Shown here: one piece after another, positions 1-8,666 of the stretch
Layout of the letters: every line of letters begins with the position of its first letter
Numbering within the stretch: the first letter of the stretch is position 1
Assembly: GCA_964446485.1 (NCBI GenBank)
Contig: CAYUOU010000010.1
Location: forward strand, 1-64,000
DNA length: 64,000 nt
Source: JBDRRP01 sp964446485
GTDB taxonomy: Bacteria > Desulfobacterota > Desulfobacteria > Desulfobacterales > JBDRRP01
Direction of reading: 5' to 3'
Notes under the pieces: generated by a model
What the model saw: the letters and a program-made list of their open reading frames with translations, nothing else
Database searches by the model: none
Told to the model about the DNA's origin: nothing
Made by a program: the position numbers and the translations under genes

Positions 1-299
1 ACATCCATGGGCAGTGCGTCGGCGGGCATCAGTTTCATCATGCTGACCAGCGCCTGCGGTATGGCCCGTTGGTTGGCCAGTTCATCCCTGAAGGACGCGA
101 GTTCCCCGGCGGAGGGCAGCCGCTCGTAAAAGAGTAAAAAAACGATTTCCTCAAACGTTGCGCTTTCCGCCAGGTCTTTGACTAAAAAGCCGCGGTAGAT
201 GAGTTTCCCTGCGGCACCGTTCACATCGCTGATCTTGGTCGTCGCCACGGTGACGCCCCTGAGGCCAGTGTTGACGGTTGGGGTGCATGCTTCCACCAT
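1..299 (-). CDS. Citrate synthase, N-terminal part (cut by window edge)
   Basis: The minus strand from the ATG at 299 reads MVEACTPTVNTGLRGV and continues through an uninterrupted frame to the window edge, giving about 99 residues. The segment with ISDVNG, LIYRGF, VKDLAE and FEEIVFLLFYERLP is the conserved start of the citrate synthase/2-methylcitrate synthase family, which condenses acetyl-CoA (or propionyl-CoA) with oxaloacetate. A strong Shine-Dalgarno (AAGGAGG) lies just upstream of the ATG. The catalytic His and Asp residues lie further downstream and outside the window, so citrate and methylcitrate synthase cannot be told apart. The gene is divergent from nqrA. Confidence 0.85.
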   Translation of the reverse strand, partial: MVEACTPTVNTGLRGVTVATTKISDVNGAAGKLIYRGFLVKDLAESATFEEIVFLLFYERLPSAGELASFRDELANQRAIPQALVSMMKLMPADALPMD

Positions 300-702
300 A
301 ATCGTCCTCCTTGGATGAATCGTACGGTTTCCTTGGGGCCGCTTGGCAGACCCAGCGGCTCACGAATGTCGAGGGTTGCGCCCCTTCGGGTTCAGAGGGC
401 GGCGCGTTCCTATCGGCAGGGATCCGCCGAAGCACGAAGGCGCTTGAACACACTGAATGCGGCGGGACGTTAATTTGCCGCAGTTGGCGAGGTCGGCCGG
501 AGGATTGAAGACCGGCTTTGGGTTGACGCCCGTGCGGTAATGCCCAAAAATGGATTGCGCCGTGTAAATTGTCAAGGCCGATGTGGTCTCGACAGCCCTG
601 TCGTCGGTCGTGGGGAAGTTGAAAATCGCCAATAATGGTGTTAACTTCCGCGCGGGCTTCAACCGTCGGTGCACATGGCCGTCGATATCAGCAGGAACAC
701 AG
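300..702. other. Intergenic region between citrate synthase and nqrA
   Basis: About 400 bases between divergent genes. It must hold promoters for both, but I could not find a convincing -35/-10 pair. The open frame running into nqrA from 583 has no ribosome binding site and no family resemblance before the methionine at 703. No RNA gene or repeat was recognised. Confidence 0.5.
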
Positions 703-2043
703 ATGACGCTAATTCGTGTAAAAAACGGTCACGATATACGGATCCCCGGGGCGCCTGACCAACGTGAGGTGACTGCCGGCGTTCCCTCCCGGGTCGCCGT
801 CTTGCCCGAACGCATTCCCTTTATTAAGCCTCGGCTGGAGATTCGAACGGGCGACGCCGTTCGCATCGGGTCGCCGCTGTTTTACGATAAGCGCACGCCC
901 AACGTTCATTACCGTTCGCCCGGCGCGGGAGTCGTCAGCGATATCCGTTATGGACCGCGGCGGGTCATCTCTCAGATCGTCATCGACCTGGATGCTGAAG
1001 AAGCCACTGAACCGCTGCCGGATGTCAAACTGACCGACACGGAGGATATCACCCGCGAAAAAGTAAGAGATGCGCTTGTCGCCGGTGGTCTCTGGCCCCT
1101 GATCCGTGCACTGCCATACCGGGATATGGCGCCCATCGACGGAACCGAACCGCCGGCACTGATCGTTTCTCTTTCCAACCGCGAGCCGTTTCATCCCCAT
1201 CCGGATATCTACCTGACCGGGTGTATCGGCCTGTTTAAAAGGGGCATCGCCTTCCTGCGTCATCTTGCCCCCAACGTGATGGTCACCGTTGACGCGGAAG
1301 CCAAACAAACCATTCAGTTGCTGGGGGACACGATTACCCACCGCCATCGAGGGGCGTATCCGGCCGGTGATGCCGGGGTGACCCTCTTTGGCACGCGAAA
1401 GACCTCGTTCGACAACCCGGCCTGGTTTATCGGCGGTCAGGATGTACTGCTCATCGCCGCCCTGCTGGACAGGGGCGTTTACCCCACCGAGCGCCTCATC
1501 ACCGTCGGCGGGCCCGCTGCCGGCGAGGCCTCTTACGTCCGCACGCGGTTGGGGGCGCCGCTCTCGTCTCTGGTGGCGGCGGCCGTTGATGCGCCCGCCC
1601 GCATTCTCAACGGCGGCATTTTTACGGGCGTGAAGACATCGGCCGAGGATTACCTGGGATTTTTCGAAACGGCGCTCACGGTGCTGCCCGAAGGCGCTGA
1701 GGAGGAATTCCTGGCGCTGGTGACGCCCGGCCGGCGGCGCGCGAGTTACTCCCGCGCGTTCTTATCGGCGTTAGCCGGTGGTGACATGCGCTTGGATTGC
1801 AACACTCACGGTGAACTGCGGGCCTGTGTGGCCTGCAGTTACTGCAATCGGGTGTGCCCGGTGGAGATTCTTCCCCAACTCGCATTCAAAAGCCTTTTGG
1901 CGGAAGAGATCGAAGAGGCCCTGGCCCACGGTTTGCTGGATTGCGTCGAATGCGGTCTCTGCTCCTACGTCTGCCCCGCAAAAATCGATATCTCCGACAT
2001 CCTCACCCAGGGCAAGCGCGACTATTACAAGGAGCAGCAATGA
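703..2043 (+). CDS. nqrA: Na+-translocating NADH:quinone reductase subunit A with two intact [4Fe-4S] motifs
   Basis: 446 residues, the usual NqrA length. NqrA is the large cytoplasmic subunit of the Na+-NQR complex, near the quinone site. The start at 703 (MTLIRVKNGHDIRIPG) matches the normal N-terminus; the in-frame codons back to 583 lack a binding site. The family core is clear (RSPGAGVVSDIRYG, HPDIYLTGC). Unusually, the C-terminus has two complete CxxCxxCxxxCP motifs, at Cys375/378/381/385 and Cys414/417/420/424. This is the ferredoxin-like arrangement of RnfC. Well-studied NqrA proteins such as that of Vibrio keep only a remnant of it. The stop overlaps the start of nqrB (ATGA). It is the first gene of a six-gene nqr operon. 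Confidence 0.93.
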   Translation: MTLIRVKNGHDIRIPGAPDQREVTAGVPSRVAVLPERIPFIKPRLEIRTGDAVRIGSPLFYDKRTPNVHYRSPGAGVVSDIRYGPRRVISQIVIDLDAEEATEPLPDVKLTDTEDITREKVRDALVAGGLWPLIRALPYRDMAPIDGTEPPALIVSLSNREPFHPHPDIYLTGCIGLFKRGIAFLRHLAPNVMVTVDAEAKQTIQLLGDTITHRHRGAYPAGDAGVTLFGTRKTSFDNPAWFIGGQDVLLIAALLDRGVYPTERLITVGGPAAGEASYVRTRLGAPLSSLVAAAVDAPARILNGGIFTGVKTSAEDYLGFFETALTVLPEGAEEEFLALVTPGRRRASYSRAFLSALAGGDMRLDCNTHGELRACVACSYCNRVCPVEILPQLAFKSLLAEEIEEALAHGLLDCVECGLCSYVCPAKIDISDILTQGKRDYYKEQQ

Positions 2044-3233
2044 TGGCCTCCAACCCCATCAAACAGTTCTTCAACCGGCTGCGTCCGCACTTCAGCGGCG
2101 ACGGGCGGCTGTCGCGGCTGCACGCCTTCTTCGAGGCCATGGAAGAGGTGTTCTTCCTGCCGGGCCGAAAAACCGGCGGTGCGCCGCATGTGAGGGACGG
2201 CCTCGACGTCAAGCGGTTCATGTTTTTTGTGATCGTGGCCATGGCGCCATGTCTTCTTTTCGGCATCTACAACGCCGGCTACCAGTCGAGGCTGGCCTCA
2301 GGGCTCGCACCGTCCCTCGGGCTCGCGGTCATCGACGGATTGTGGATTGTTCTACCCATCGTGATCGTGACCTACGTGGTGGGATTCTTCTGGGAGATCG
2401 TATTTGCCGCCGTGCGGGGCCACACCATCAGCGAGGGGCTTTTCGTGAGTTGCATGATCTTCCCGTTGAGCCTGCCGCCAACGACGCCCCTGTGGCAGGT
2501 GGCCCTCGGCATCAGTTTCGGCATCGTTGTCGGCAAGGAGATCTTCGGCGGGACCGGGCGCAACTTTCTTAACCCGGCCATGGCCGGGCGTGCATTTCTT
2601 TATTTCGCCTACCCGGTACAGATGTCCGGTGATGCGGTCTGGACGGTGCTCCAGGGGGCTCGTGACACCGCTGTCGATGCCTTCACCGCGGCCACCCCGC
2701 TGGGGATATCCGCTGCGGCCCAGATGAACGAGACCGTGGGCAGCCTGCTGAACGAGGCCGGCTACACGCTGTCGACACTCTTCTTAGGGCGCTACCCCGG
2801 CGGCATCGGCGCGACCAGTGCGGTGCTTTGCCTCGCGGGCGCTATATTCCTGGTGGCCACGCGCATTGCCAGTCACCGGATCATACTGGGGGGGATCGCC
2901 GGCGTTCTGGCAACCGGCTATCTGCTCAATCTGCTCGCCACCCCGGACAGCCTGCCGTTTCTTTCCATCAACCCAATCTATCACTTGGTCATGGGCGGAT
3001 CCGCCTTTGCCGTGGCTTTCATTGCCACGGAACCGGTCACCGCCCCGGACACTGATGCCGCACGATGGGCTTACGGGTTTCTTATCGGCGCCCTTACCGT
3101 TGTGATTCGTGTATTCAACCCGGCCTTCCCCGAAGGGGTTATGCTGGCGGTATTGTTCATGAACGTGTTTGCCCCGCTCATGGATCAGATTGTCGTCATG
3201 ACCCGGGTGAAGAAAAGGATTCCCAATGTCTGA
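2040..3233 (+). CDS. nqrB: Na+-translocating NADH:quinone reductase subunit B
   Basis: 397 residues, multi-spanning membrane subunit that carries covalent FMN and belongs to the Na+ path of NQR; homologous to RnfD. The start at 2040 overlaps the nqrA stop as ATGA, and the product begins MMASNPIKQFF, as NqrB usually does; the longer upstream frame from 1854 lies inside nqrA. The motif DAFTAAT (residues 213-219) fits the ApbE flavin-transfer signature, so Thr219 is the likely FMN anchor. The conserved GGTGRNFLNPAMAGRAF segment is at about 170-186. The gene overlaps nqrC by eight bases. Confidence 0.93.
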   Translation: MMASNPIKQFFNRLRPHFSGDGRLSRLHAFFEAMEEVFFLPGRKTGGAPHVRDGLDVKRFMFFVIVAMAPCLLFGIYNAGYQSRLASGLAPSLGLAVIDGLWIVLPIVIVTYVVGFFWEIVFAAVRGHTISEGLFVSCMIFPLSLPPTTPLWQVALGISFGIVVGKEIFGGTGRNFLNPAMAGRAFLYFAYPVQMSGDAVWTVLQGARDTAVDAFTAATPLGISAAAQMNETVGSLLNEAGYTLSTLFLGRYPGGIGATSAVLCLAGAIFLVATRIASHRIILGGIAGVLATGYLLNLLATPDSLPFLSINPIYHLVMGGSAFAVAFIATEPVTAPDTDAARWAYGFLIGALTVVIRVFNPAFPEGVMLAVLFMNVFAPLMDQIVVMTRVKKRIPNV

Positions 3234-3996
3234 CACGATGCGCTCGCTGATTTTTTCGGCCGTATTGTGTCTGGTTTGCAGTCTGCTGCTCACCGCGGCC
3301 GCCACTGGTCTAAAGGGTTACCAGCAGGAGAATGTCGAACTGGACCGGCGCCGGAATCTCCTCAAATCCGTCGATTTGGTTGCCGCCGACGGCGATTATT
3401 CGGCCCAGGACATTCGCCGTCTCTACGACGCCAATATCGCCGAGATCACTGTGGATCGCTCCGGGCGTGTGGTGCCGGCGGGCGAGGCCACCGGTGGTAA
3501 CCTGCCTGTGTATCTCTATCAAACCGGCGACGCCATACTGGCCTATATCATCCCTATCAACACGCGTGGCCTATGGGGTAAGATCAAGGGCTACATGGCG
3601 CTCGAGAGCGATGGCGCCACCATTGCGGGATTTACCGTCTACCAGCATTCGGAGACACCCGGTCTTGGCGGTGAAATCGAGCAACGATGGTTTCAGGAAA
3701 ATTTCGTGGGAAAGAAGATTGTGGGCCGTTATGGCGACTTCGTCTCCGTCTCCGTGGCGAAAGGGGTTGCAGACACCGCCGTGCCGGAAGAAAAACAGGT
3801 GAACTACGTGGACGGCATCAGTGGCGCCACTCTGACCGGGCGATTCCTCACGGCGGGGCTAAAGGATATCCTCGAGACCTACGAACCCGTTTCCGTTCAG
3901 TTCCGGGGCCAGCGAATGCTGCGAATGCCTCGAGCGGCCGAAGAGAACGCACACCCTTACCGCGGCACCGCCGACCCTGGCTCGTTGAAGGAGTGA
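3226..3996 (+). CDS. nqrC: Na+-translocating NADH:quinone reductase subunit C
   Basis: 256 residues. One N-terminal membrane helix (about residues 7-27) anchors a periplasmic FMN-binding domain. The SGAT motif at 199-202 (DGISGATLTG) identifies Thr202 as the expected covalent FMN site, and the SETPGLGGEI motif at about 142-151 is also typical. NqrC passes electrons between the other cofactors of the complex and is homologous to RnfG. It starts within the last codons of nqrB and is followed closely by nqrD, so it is translated as part of the nqr operon. Flavin attachment needs an ApbE-type transferase, which is not in this window. Confidence 0.93.
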   Translation: MSDTMRSLIFSAVLCLVCSLLLTAAATGLKGYQQENVELDRRRNLLKSVDLVAADGDYSAQDIRRLYDANIAEITVDRSGRVVPAGEATGGNLPVYLYQTGDAILAYIIPINTRGLWGKIKGYMALESDGATIAGFTVYQHSETPGLGGEIEQRWFQENFVGKKIVGRYGDFVSVSVAKGVADTAVPEEKQVNYVDGISGATLTGRFLTAGLKDILETYEPVSVQFRGQRMLRMPRAAEENAHPYRGTADPGSLKE

Positions 3997-3999
3997 TCG

Positions 4000-4614
4000 A
4001 TGGCCGGAACATCCTCTATGGCAATAAAGACGCTGTCGGACCCGCTCGTCGAAAACAACCCAATCAGTATCCAGATGCTTGGCATCTGTTCGGCGCTGGC
4101 GGTCACCGTACAGATGAAAACCGCTTTGGTCATGGGGATCAGCCTCACACTGGTGGTGGCCTTTTCCAGCCTCATCATCTCGTCGATGCGCACCATTATC
4201 CCCAGGAATATCCGCATCATCGTGGAACTGACCGTCATTGCCTCACTGGTCATTCTCGCCGATGAACTGATCCGGGCGTTTCTCTTTGACATCAGCAAAC
4301 AGTTGAGTGTTTTTGTGGGGCTTATCATTACCAACTGCATCGTCATGGGGCGGGCGGAGACATTTGCCCTCAACAACCCGCCACACATGGCATTCTTGGA
4401 CGGACTGGGCAACGGAATGGGCTACGGGGCGGTATTGATGGGCGTTGCCTTCATTCGGGAATTGCTTGGGGCCGGCAAGCTGTTCGGCATCCAGGTGGTT
4501 CCGGAGGCGTTTTATGCAGCCGGCTACGAGAATATGGGGTTCATGCTTCTGGCACCGGCGGCGTTCATCATCATCGGATTCTGGGTTTGGATCCAAAAGA
4601 GCCTGCGTCGGTAA
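4000..4614 (+). CDS. nqrD: Na+-translocating NADH:quinone reductase subunit D
   Basis: 204 residues, six predicted membrane helices; integral subunit homologous to RnfE. The two half-channel cysteines expected for the NqrD/NqrE iron site are present in LGICSALAVT and IITNCIVMGRAE. The N-terminal MAGTSSMAIKTLSDPLVENNP agrees with the family, and the start lies just past the nqrC stop. NqrD and NqrE form an inverted pair in the membrane core holding a [2Fe-2S]/Fe centre in structures of the Vibrio enzyme. Nothing unusual in length or sequence. Confidence 0.94.
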   Translation: MAGTSSMAIKTLSDPLVENNPISIQMLGICSALAVTVQMKTALVMGISLTLVVAFSSLIISSMRTIIPRNIRIIVELTVIASLVILADELIRAFLFDISKQLSVFVGLIITNCIVMGRAETFALNNPPHMAFLDGLGNGMGYGAVLMGVAFIRELLGAGKLFGIQVVPEAFYAAGYENMGFMLLAPAAFIIIGFWVWIQKSLRR

Positions 4615-4639
4615 CCACCCCTGCCGGGGTTGAGGTATT

Positions 4640-5248
4640 ATGGAAAACATCGTCAGCATCTTTCTCAACTCGGTCTTCGTGGGCAACATCTTGTTGGCCT
4701 ATTTTCTGGGCATGTGCAGCTTTGTGGCCGTTTCCGGCAATCTTCGAACGGCCACCGGGCTGGGATTCGCCGTGGTCTTCGTTTTGGCCATCACCGCACC
4801 GGTCAACTGGCTGGTCTACACCTACCTGCTGGCACCGGGCGCATTGGCATGGGCCGGCCTGCCGAGCATCGATCTGAGTTTTCTAAAGTTCATCACCTTC
4901 ATTGCCGTCATCGCCGCTATGGTCCAGATCGTCGAGATGGTGATCGACAGGTTTTCCCAGGGGCTTTACAACGCCTTGGGAGTGTTTCTGCCGCTCATCG
5001 CCGTCAACTGCGCCATCCTTGGCACCTCCCTATTCATGGTGGAGCGGGAGTACGATTTCTGGGAGTCGACGGTGTTCGGCATCGGTTCGGGAACCGGGTG
5101 GGCCATGGCCATCATTTCCATGGCGGCCATCCGCAGTAAATTGAAATATGCCGACCCACCTGAAGGGTTGCGCGGCTACGGTCTGACCATGATCGTCACT
5201 GGGTTGATGGCCATGGGGTTCATGATGTTTTCAGGCATTATTCTGTAG
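4640..5248 (+). CDS. nqrE: Na+-translocating NADH:quinone reductase subunit E
   Basis: 202 residues, six membrane helices, homologous to RnfA and paired with NqrD in the membrane core. The conserved cysteines are in FLGMCSFVAVS and LIAVNCAILGTSLFM. The start ATG at 4640 gives the standard MENIVSIFLNSVFVGNILL opening. The gap to nqrD is about 25 bases and to nqrF 48 bases, consistent with one transcript. Confidence 0.94.
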   Translation: MENIVSIFLNSVFVGNILLAYFLGMCSFVAVSGNLRTATGLGFAVVFVLAITAPVNWLVYTYLLAPGALAWAGLPSIDLSFLKFITFIAVIAAMVQIVEMVIDRFSQGLYNALGVFLPLIAVNCAILGTSLFMVEREYDFWESTVFGIGSGTGWAMAIISMAAIRSKLKYADPPEGLRGYGLTMIVTGLMAMGFMMFSGIIL

Positions 5249-5296
5249 GGCGCGGTCTAAAGAAGGCATGAGTGCCTTCTGTTTGGAGAAGATAAC

Positions 5297-6514
5297 GTGA
5301 TCTATCTCATCAGTGCCGGCGTATTCTCCGCCGTCATTATTTCCCTGGTCATCACGCTGCTGGTGGTGGAATCCCGACTGTTGAAAAAAGGCGACAGCCG
5401 CCTGGTGATCAACGACGACGAAGATAACAGCCTTTCCGCAGCCACTGGGAAAACCCTGCTGGCCGCCTTGCTCAATGAAGGAATTTTGCTGCCTTCCGCC
5501 TGCGGCGGCAAAGGTACCTGCGGCACCTGCAAATGCGTCGTGGAAGAGGGCGGCGGCGATGTGCTGCCCACCGAACTGAGCCATCTGAGCCGGCGGGAAA
5601 AAGCCGACAACGTGCGGCTGGCGTGTCAGCTCAAGGTAAAACAGGATTTGAGTATTCGTATCCCCGAATCCATCTTCAGCATTCAGAAATTTACGGCAAC
5701 GGTGGTGAGCAACGATAACGTGGCCACATTCATCAAGGAATTGTTATTGGAACTCGATGACGGGGAAGTCCTCGATTTCAAAGCAGGGGCCTATATCCAG
5801 ATCGACGTGCCGCAGTATACGGTGAACTACAAGGAGTTCGACGTGGCGGACCGCTACCGCTCGACCTGGGAGCGCTTCGATCTGTGGGATCTTAAAGCGG
5901 CCAGCGGCGAGGTAATCAACCGCGCCTATTCGTTGGCCAACTCACCCGCCGAGCGGCTGCTTAGATTCACCATCCGTATCGCCACGCCCCCGCCGGGCCG
6001 CCCCGACCTGCCGCCGGGGGTCGGTTCCTCTTATGTTTTTAGCCTGAAACCCGGCGACAAGGTGTCGCTGAGCGGGCCCTACGGGGATTTTTTCGTCAAG
6101 GATACCGATCGGGAGATGTGCTTCATCGGCGGCGGCGCCGGTATGGCCCCCATGCGGTGCCACATCTTTCATCAGCTCAAGACGCTGAACACCGAGCGGC
6201 GGGTTACTTTCTGGTATGGGGCCCGGTCTCGCCAGGAGATGTTTTACGATGAGGAGTTTTTGGATTTGGCCGCACGCCACAACAACTTTTCCTACCACGT
6301 GGCACTGAGCGAGCCGCAGCCGGAAGACAACTGGGACGGGCCGGTGGGGTTCATCCACCAGGTGGCCCAGGATCTTCACCTCGGCGACCACGAAGACCCC
6401 ACGGAGATCGAATACTACCTGTGCGGGCCGCCGATGATGATTGCCGCCGTGAAACAGATGCTGGACAGCCTGGGGGTGGAGCCTGGGATGATTTCTTTCG
6501 ATGACTTCGGATAA
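5297..6514 (+). CDS. nqrF: Na+-translocating NADH:quinone reductase subunit F
   Basis: 405 residues, the NADH-oxidising subunit. It has an N-terminal membrane helix (about 2-23), a plant-type [2Fe-2S] domain with CGGKGTCGTCKC and the fourth cysteine in RLACQLKV, an FAD domain with the RAYSLAN motif, and a C-terminal NAD(H)-binding half ending in YYLCGPPMM and a final FDDFG. Electrons from NADH enter here and go on to the membrane subunits. The start codon is GTG at 5297, preceded by a GGAGA binding site. This is the last nqr gene; no apbE follows it. Confidence 0.94.
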   Translation: MIYLISAGVFSAVIISLVITLLVVESRLLKKGDSRLVINDDEDNSLSAATGKTLLAALLNEGILLPSACGGKGTCGTCKCVVEEGGGDVLPTELSHLSRREKADNVRLACQLKVKQDLSIRIPESIFSIQKFTATVVSNDNVATFIKELLLELDDGEVLDFKAGAYIQIDVPQYTVNYKEFDVADRYRSTWERFDLWDLKAASGEVINRAYSLANSPAERLLRFTIRIATPPPGRPDLPPGVGSSYVFSLKPGDKVSLSGPYGDFFVKDTDREMCFIGGGAGMAPMRCHIFHQLKTLNTERRVTFWYGARSRQEMFYDEEFLDLAARHNNFSYHVALSEPQPEDNWDGPVGFIHQVAQDLHLGDHEDPTEIEYYLCGPPMMIAAVKQMLDSLGVEPGMISFDDFG

Positions 6515-6610
6515 GAAGACCCGCCAAAAAAAGTCTTTTCACCGTATTTGCCTAAACAGAGCCCCTTGTCCGGCCTTCCCCGAGAATTATAAATCGCTCC
6601 AGAAAGTCAT

Positions 6611-6943
6611 CTATAAGGCCATCTTTTCGGGGGGGCGGCGCTCGGGCACGTATTCCTGGGGAACCTCCCCGGCATTCCATGCTTCCGAGACATACAGATT
6701 GCAGTAGCAGGAGCCAAATTCGGCGACATCCGGCTCACGGTACACACAGGGGCAGATGATGTCTTTGTCGGCGTCCCGGTCCCCTGATGCCAGGCGGCAG
6801 GGGCAGACCATATACCCGTAGCGTTCCTTATTGGTGAGCAGCGCTTCGAGCAGTTCAAAGACCCTGTCGCTGTCGGAACTAAAGAAATATCCTTTGGGCT
6901 CCTGCACCTTCTTTAGCATATCGTAAAGTTGTTGCGCATCCAT
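6611..6943 (-). CDS. Ferredoxin-thioredoxin reductase catalytic-chain family protein
   Basis: 110 residues when started at the ATG at 6943 (MDAQQLYDMLK). The six cysteines lie in three CxC pairs: CPCRLASG, CPCVYREPD and GSCYCNLY, spaced 14 and 12 residues apart. This is the signature of the catalytic beta chain of ferredoxin-thioredoxin reductase, which uses a [4Fe-4S] cluster and a redox disulfide to pass electrons from ferredoxin to a thioredoxin-fold partner. Spacing differs from plant and cyanobacterial enzymes but resembles other anaerobe members. The ATG overlaps the stop of the glutaredoxin gene by one base (TAATG), so the two are very likely translated together and act as a pair. Confidence 0.88.
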   Translation of the reverse strand: MDAQQLYDMLKKVQEPKGYFFSSDSDRVFELLEALLTNKERYGYMVCPCRLASGDRDADKDIICPCVYREPDVAEFGSCYCNLYVSEAWNAGEVPQEYVPERRPPEKMAL

Positions 6944-7206
6944 TAAAGCCCCAGCGCCTCCTTGATTTCCTTCTCCTTGAACCCGACGATAACCGTGTTG
7001 CCGATGATGATGGTGGGAAAGGAGCATTTGGGGTTGAATTTTTTCACATCTTCGAGAATGGCCTTGCGCTCGTCGCCTTCAAGAAGATCCACATCGACGA
7101 AATCATATTGAACCGTGCAGTCGGCCAGCATCTTCTTGGTTGACTTGCAGTGGCTGCAGGTACTCAAAGAGAATATTTTGACGGGTTTTTTTGAACCTTC
7201 GCTCAT
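6943..7206 (-). CDS. Glutaredoxin/NrdH-like thioredoxin-fold protein
   Basis: 87 residues. A thioredoxin-fold redox protein with the active site CSHC (residues 17-20, in STCSHCKSTKK) and the family cis-proline region FPTIIIGN followed by VGFKEKEI. It is compact and has no extra domain. A binding site (AAAGGA) precedes the ATG. It is coupled by a one-base overlap to the downstream ferredoxin-thioredoxin-reductase-like gene, so I infer it is that enzyme's disulfide substrate rather than a glutathione-dependent glutaredoxin. The biochemical partner is an inference. Confidence 0.88.
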   Translation of the reverse strand: MSEGSKKPVKIFSLSTCSHCKSTKKMLADCTVQYDFVDVDLLEGDERKAILEDVKKFNPKCSFPTIIIGNTVIVGFKEKEIKEALGL

Positions 7207-7375
7207 GCCAGAGTCCTTTCTGCTGTGGCGCTGGAAACAATGTCGCGTTTATCAATAATCTGCCCGCAAAGCCGGCGTGACGGCACCAGGATGCGCGTCG
7301 TCTTTTAGCGGTGAGGCTCGAAGGCAGGGTCGAGCCTGCAACCAGTGCCCCTAGTAAACCATTCCCCACCATCAT

Positions 7376-8104
7376 TCAATAGCTATCGTCACGACGAAAC
7401 CCGCGGGTTGGCGCATCGATGCCGAGGGCGGCGATGGCTTCGATGGTGCGCCGGGCCCAGTGTCCGCTCTTGCGCGCCCGGTCGTAAAACGCCGTTACAT
7501 CGTCGATGGTGTCGAGATCATCGAGGGTCGGTAGCGTGGCGATGGAACGCCCCGTCGAGGAAAGACGGCGCATGGTGGTCTTGAAAACATCGGCTTCCCC
7601 CCAATTGATGTCGTCGGAAAAGATCGATGCGGGCATCCGACCCGCGGCGAAGCCAATGAGATAATAACCGCCGTCTGCGGCGGGGCCCAGGGTACAGTCA
7701 TGATGTTCCAGGGCCGCAAAGGCCTTTGCCATGATGGCCGGGTGGATGTCGGGGATGTCCGTTCCCACGCAAACCGCCTGTTGGTACCCGCAATCGAAGG
7801 CCCACTTGAAAGCGTTTTTCATTCGGGCTCCCAGGTGGGTTCCGGCCTGAGGCACATAGACATGGTCATCGCCCAGCCAGCGGTGCATGATGGGTTCGGC
7901 ATCGGGCGGATGGAAGTGCACCGCCACCTGGGCCGCGCAGGTGCGGAGTGTGTCCAGCGTGTCTTCCACCAAGCAGCGGTACAGCCGCAATACCGCCTCG
8001 GAAGAAAGATGCGGATTCAGTCTTGTTTTGACCTTTCCCATAACGGGCTCGCGGGCAAACACCAGGATGCACCGATGATGAGGTAGGATCGCCATGGAAG
8101 CCAT
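7376..8104 (-). CDS. TIGR04282-type (DUF2064) glycosyltransferase family protein
   Basis: 242 residues. The motifs FAREPVMGKVKTRL near the N-terminus, CVGTDIPDI in the middle and LGPAADGGYYLIG after it belong to the DUF2064/TIGR04282 family, a nucleotide-diphospho-sugar-transferase-like fold. Some members are annotated in arsenosugar synthesis, but the substrate is generally unknown. Nothing next to it points to arsenic chemistry. An AGG-containing site about nine bases before the ATG at 8104 supports the start. The gene lies just downstream of the DUF255 remnant on the same strand. Confidence 0.82.
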   Translation of the reverse strand: MASMAILPHHRCILVFAREPVMGKVKTRLNPHLSSEAVLRLYRCLVEDTLDTLRTCAAQVAVHFHPPDAEPIMHRWLGDDHVYVPQAGTHLGARMKNAFKWAFDCGYQQAVCVGTDIPDIHPAIMAKAFAALEHHDCTLGPAADGGYYLIGFAAGRMPASIFSDDINWGEADVFKTTMRRLSSTGRSIATLPTLDDLDTIDDVTAFYDRARKSGHWARRTIEAIAALGIDAPTRGFRRDDSY

Positions 8105-8112
8105 GTCGGAGT

Positions 8113-8595
8113 CTACCTGCTGCGGTGTTTTTCGGTCAACAGGCGAACGACGGCTTCAGGGCGGTTTTCGGGCGCCAGGCAATTGGTGCCGATGCAGACA
8201 AAGGCCGCGGCCTTGCCGGCGATCGGCTGCATATGCTCTGCGGCGGGGAGGTGGCGGCTAAGACCGGCGCGGGTATCCGGCGTCGAGATCACCACGCCGT
8301 AATGGGAGATGATTGCCGCGGCCTCATTGGGGGGCAGCCTTTGGGTGATCTCTTCGTGGGTCCACACGTAGAATACCCCTTCGGCGCTGTCAGCGCCGGG
8401 ATTCTCGGGCGGCGGACTGTCGGCGTCTTCGGCGGAATAAAATCCGCCCTCCGGGTGGCCAAGGTCCCTCAGCACATAGGCAATGGTGTCTTCCGCGACC
8501 CGCCGGTAGTCGGGGGATGCCGTCAAGCTGTAGGCCCGAGCATAGGTGGCTGCCAGTTGCGCATTGTCGTAGAGCATTTTCTCGAAGTGCGGCAA
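8113..8595 (-). pseudogene. Remnant of a DUF255/YyaL-type thioredoxin-domain protein
   Basis: The frame between 8595 and 8113 begins abruptly inside the conserved core (LPHFEKMLYDNAQLA) and continues with GGFYSAEDADS and GVFYVWTHEEI, typical of DUF255 (YyaL/spermatogenesis-associated 20) proteins of about 680 residues. After SHYGV it jumps to what looks like the extreme C-terminus (AAAFVCIGTNCLAPENRPEAV). The N-terminal thioredoxin-like domain and a long central stretch are both missing, and nothing upstream supplies them. I read this as a gene that lost its 5' half and suffered a large internal deletion. A short functional derivative is possible but unlikely. Confidence 0.8.
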
Positions 8596-8666
8596 TGACA
8601 GCGGCATCAATATCATCACCCGGTCAATTAACGGACCGTCAGTGAACAATTATCGAAAATATTTGC

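Noticed and set aside
583..702. Forty-residue N-terminal extension of NqrA
   Set aside because: No ribosome binding site and no match to NqrA proteins, which begin at the MTLIRVKNG methionine.
4243..4689. 148-codon minus-strand frame opposite nqrD
   Set aside because: Antisense of a clear nqrD gene with no motif of its own.
6515..6560. Possible terminator after nqrF
   Set aside because: Only a five-base AAGAC/GTCTT stem with an A-rich loop; too weak to list.
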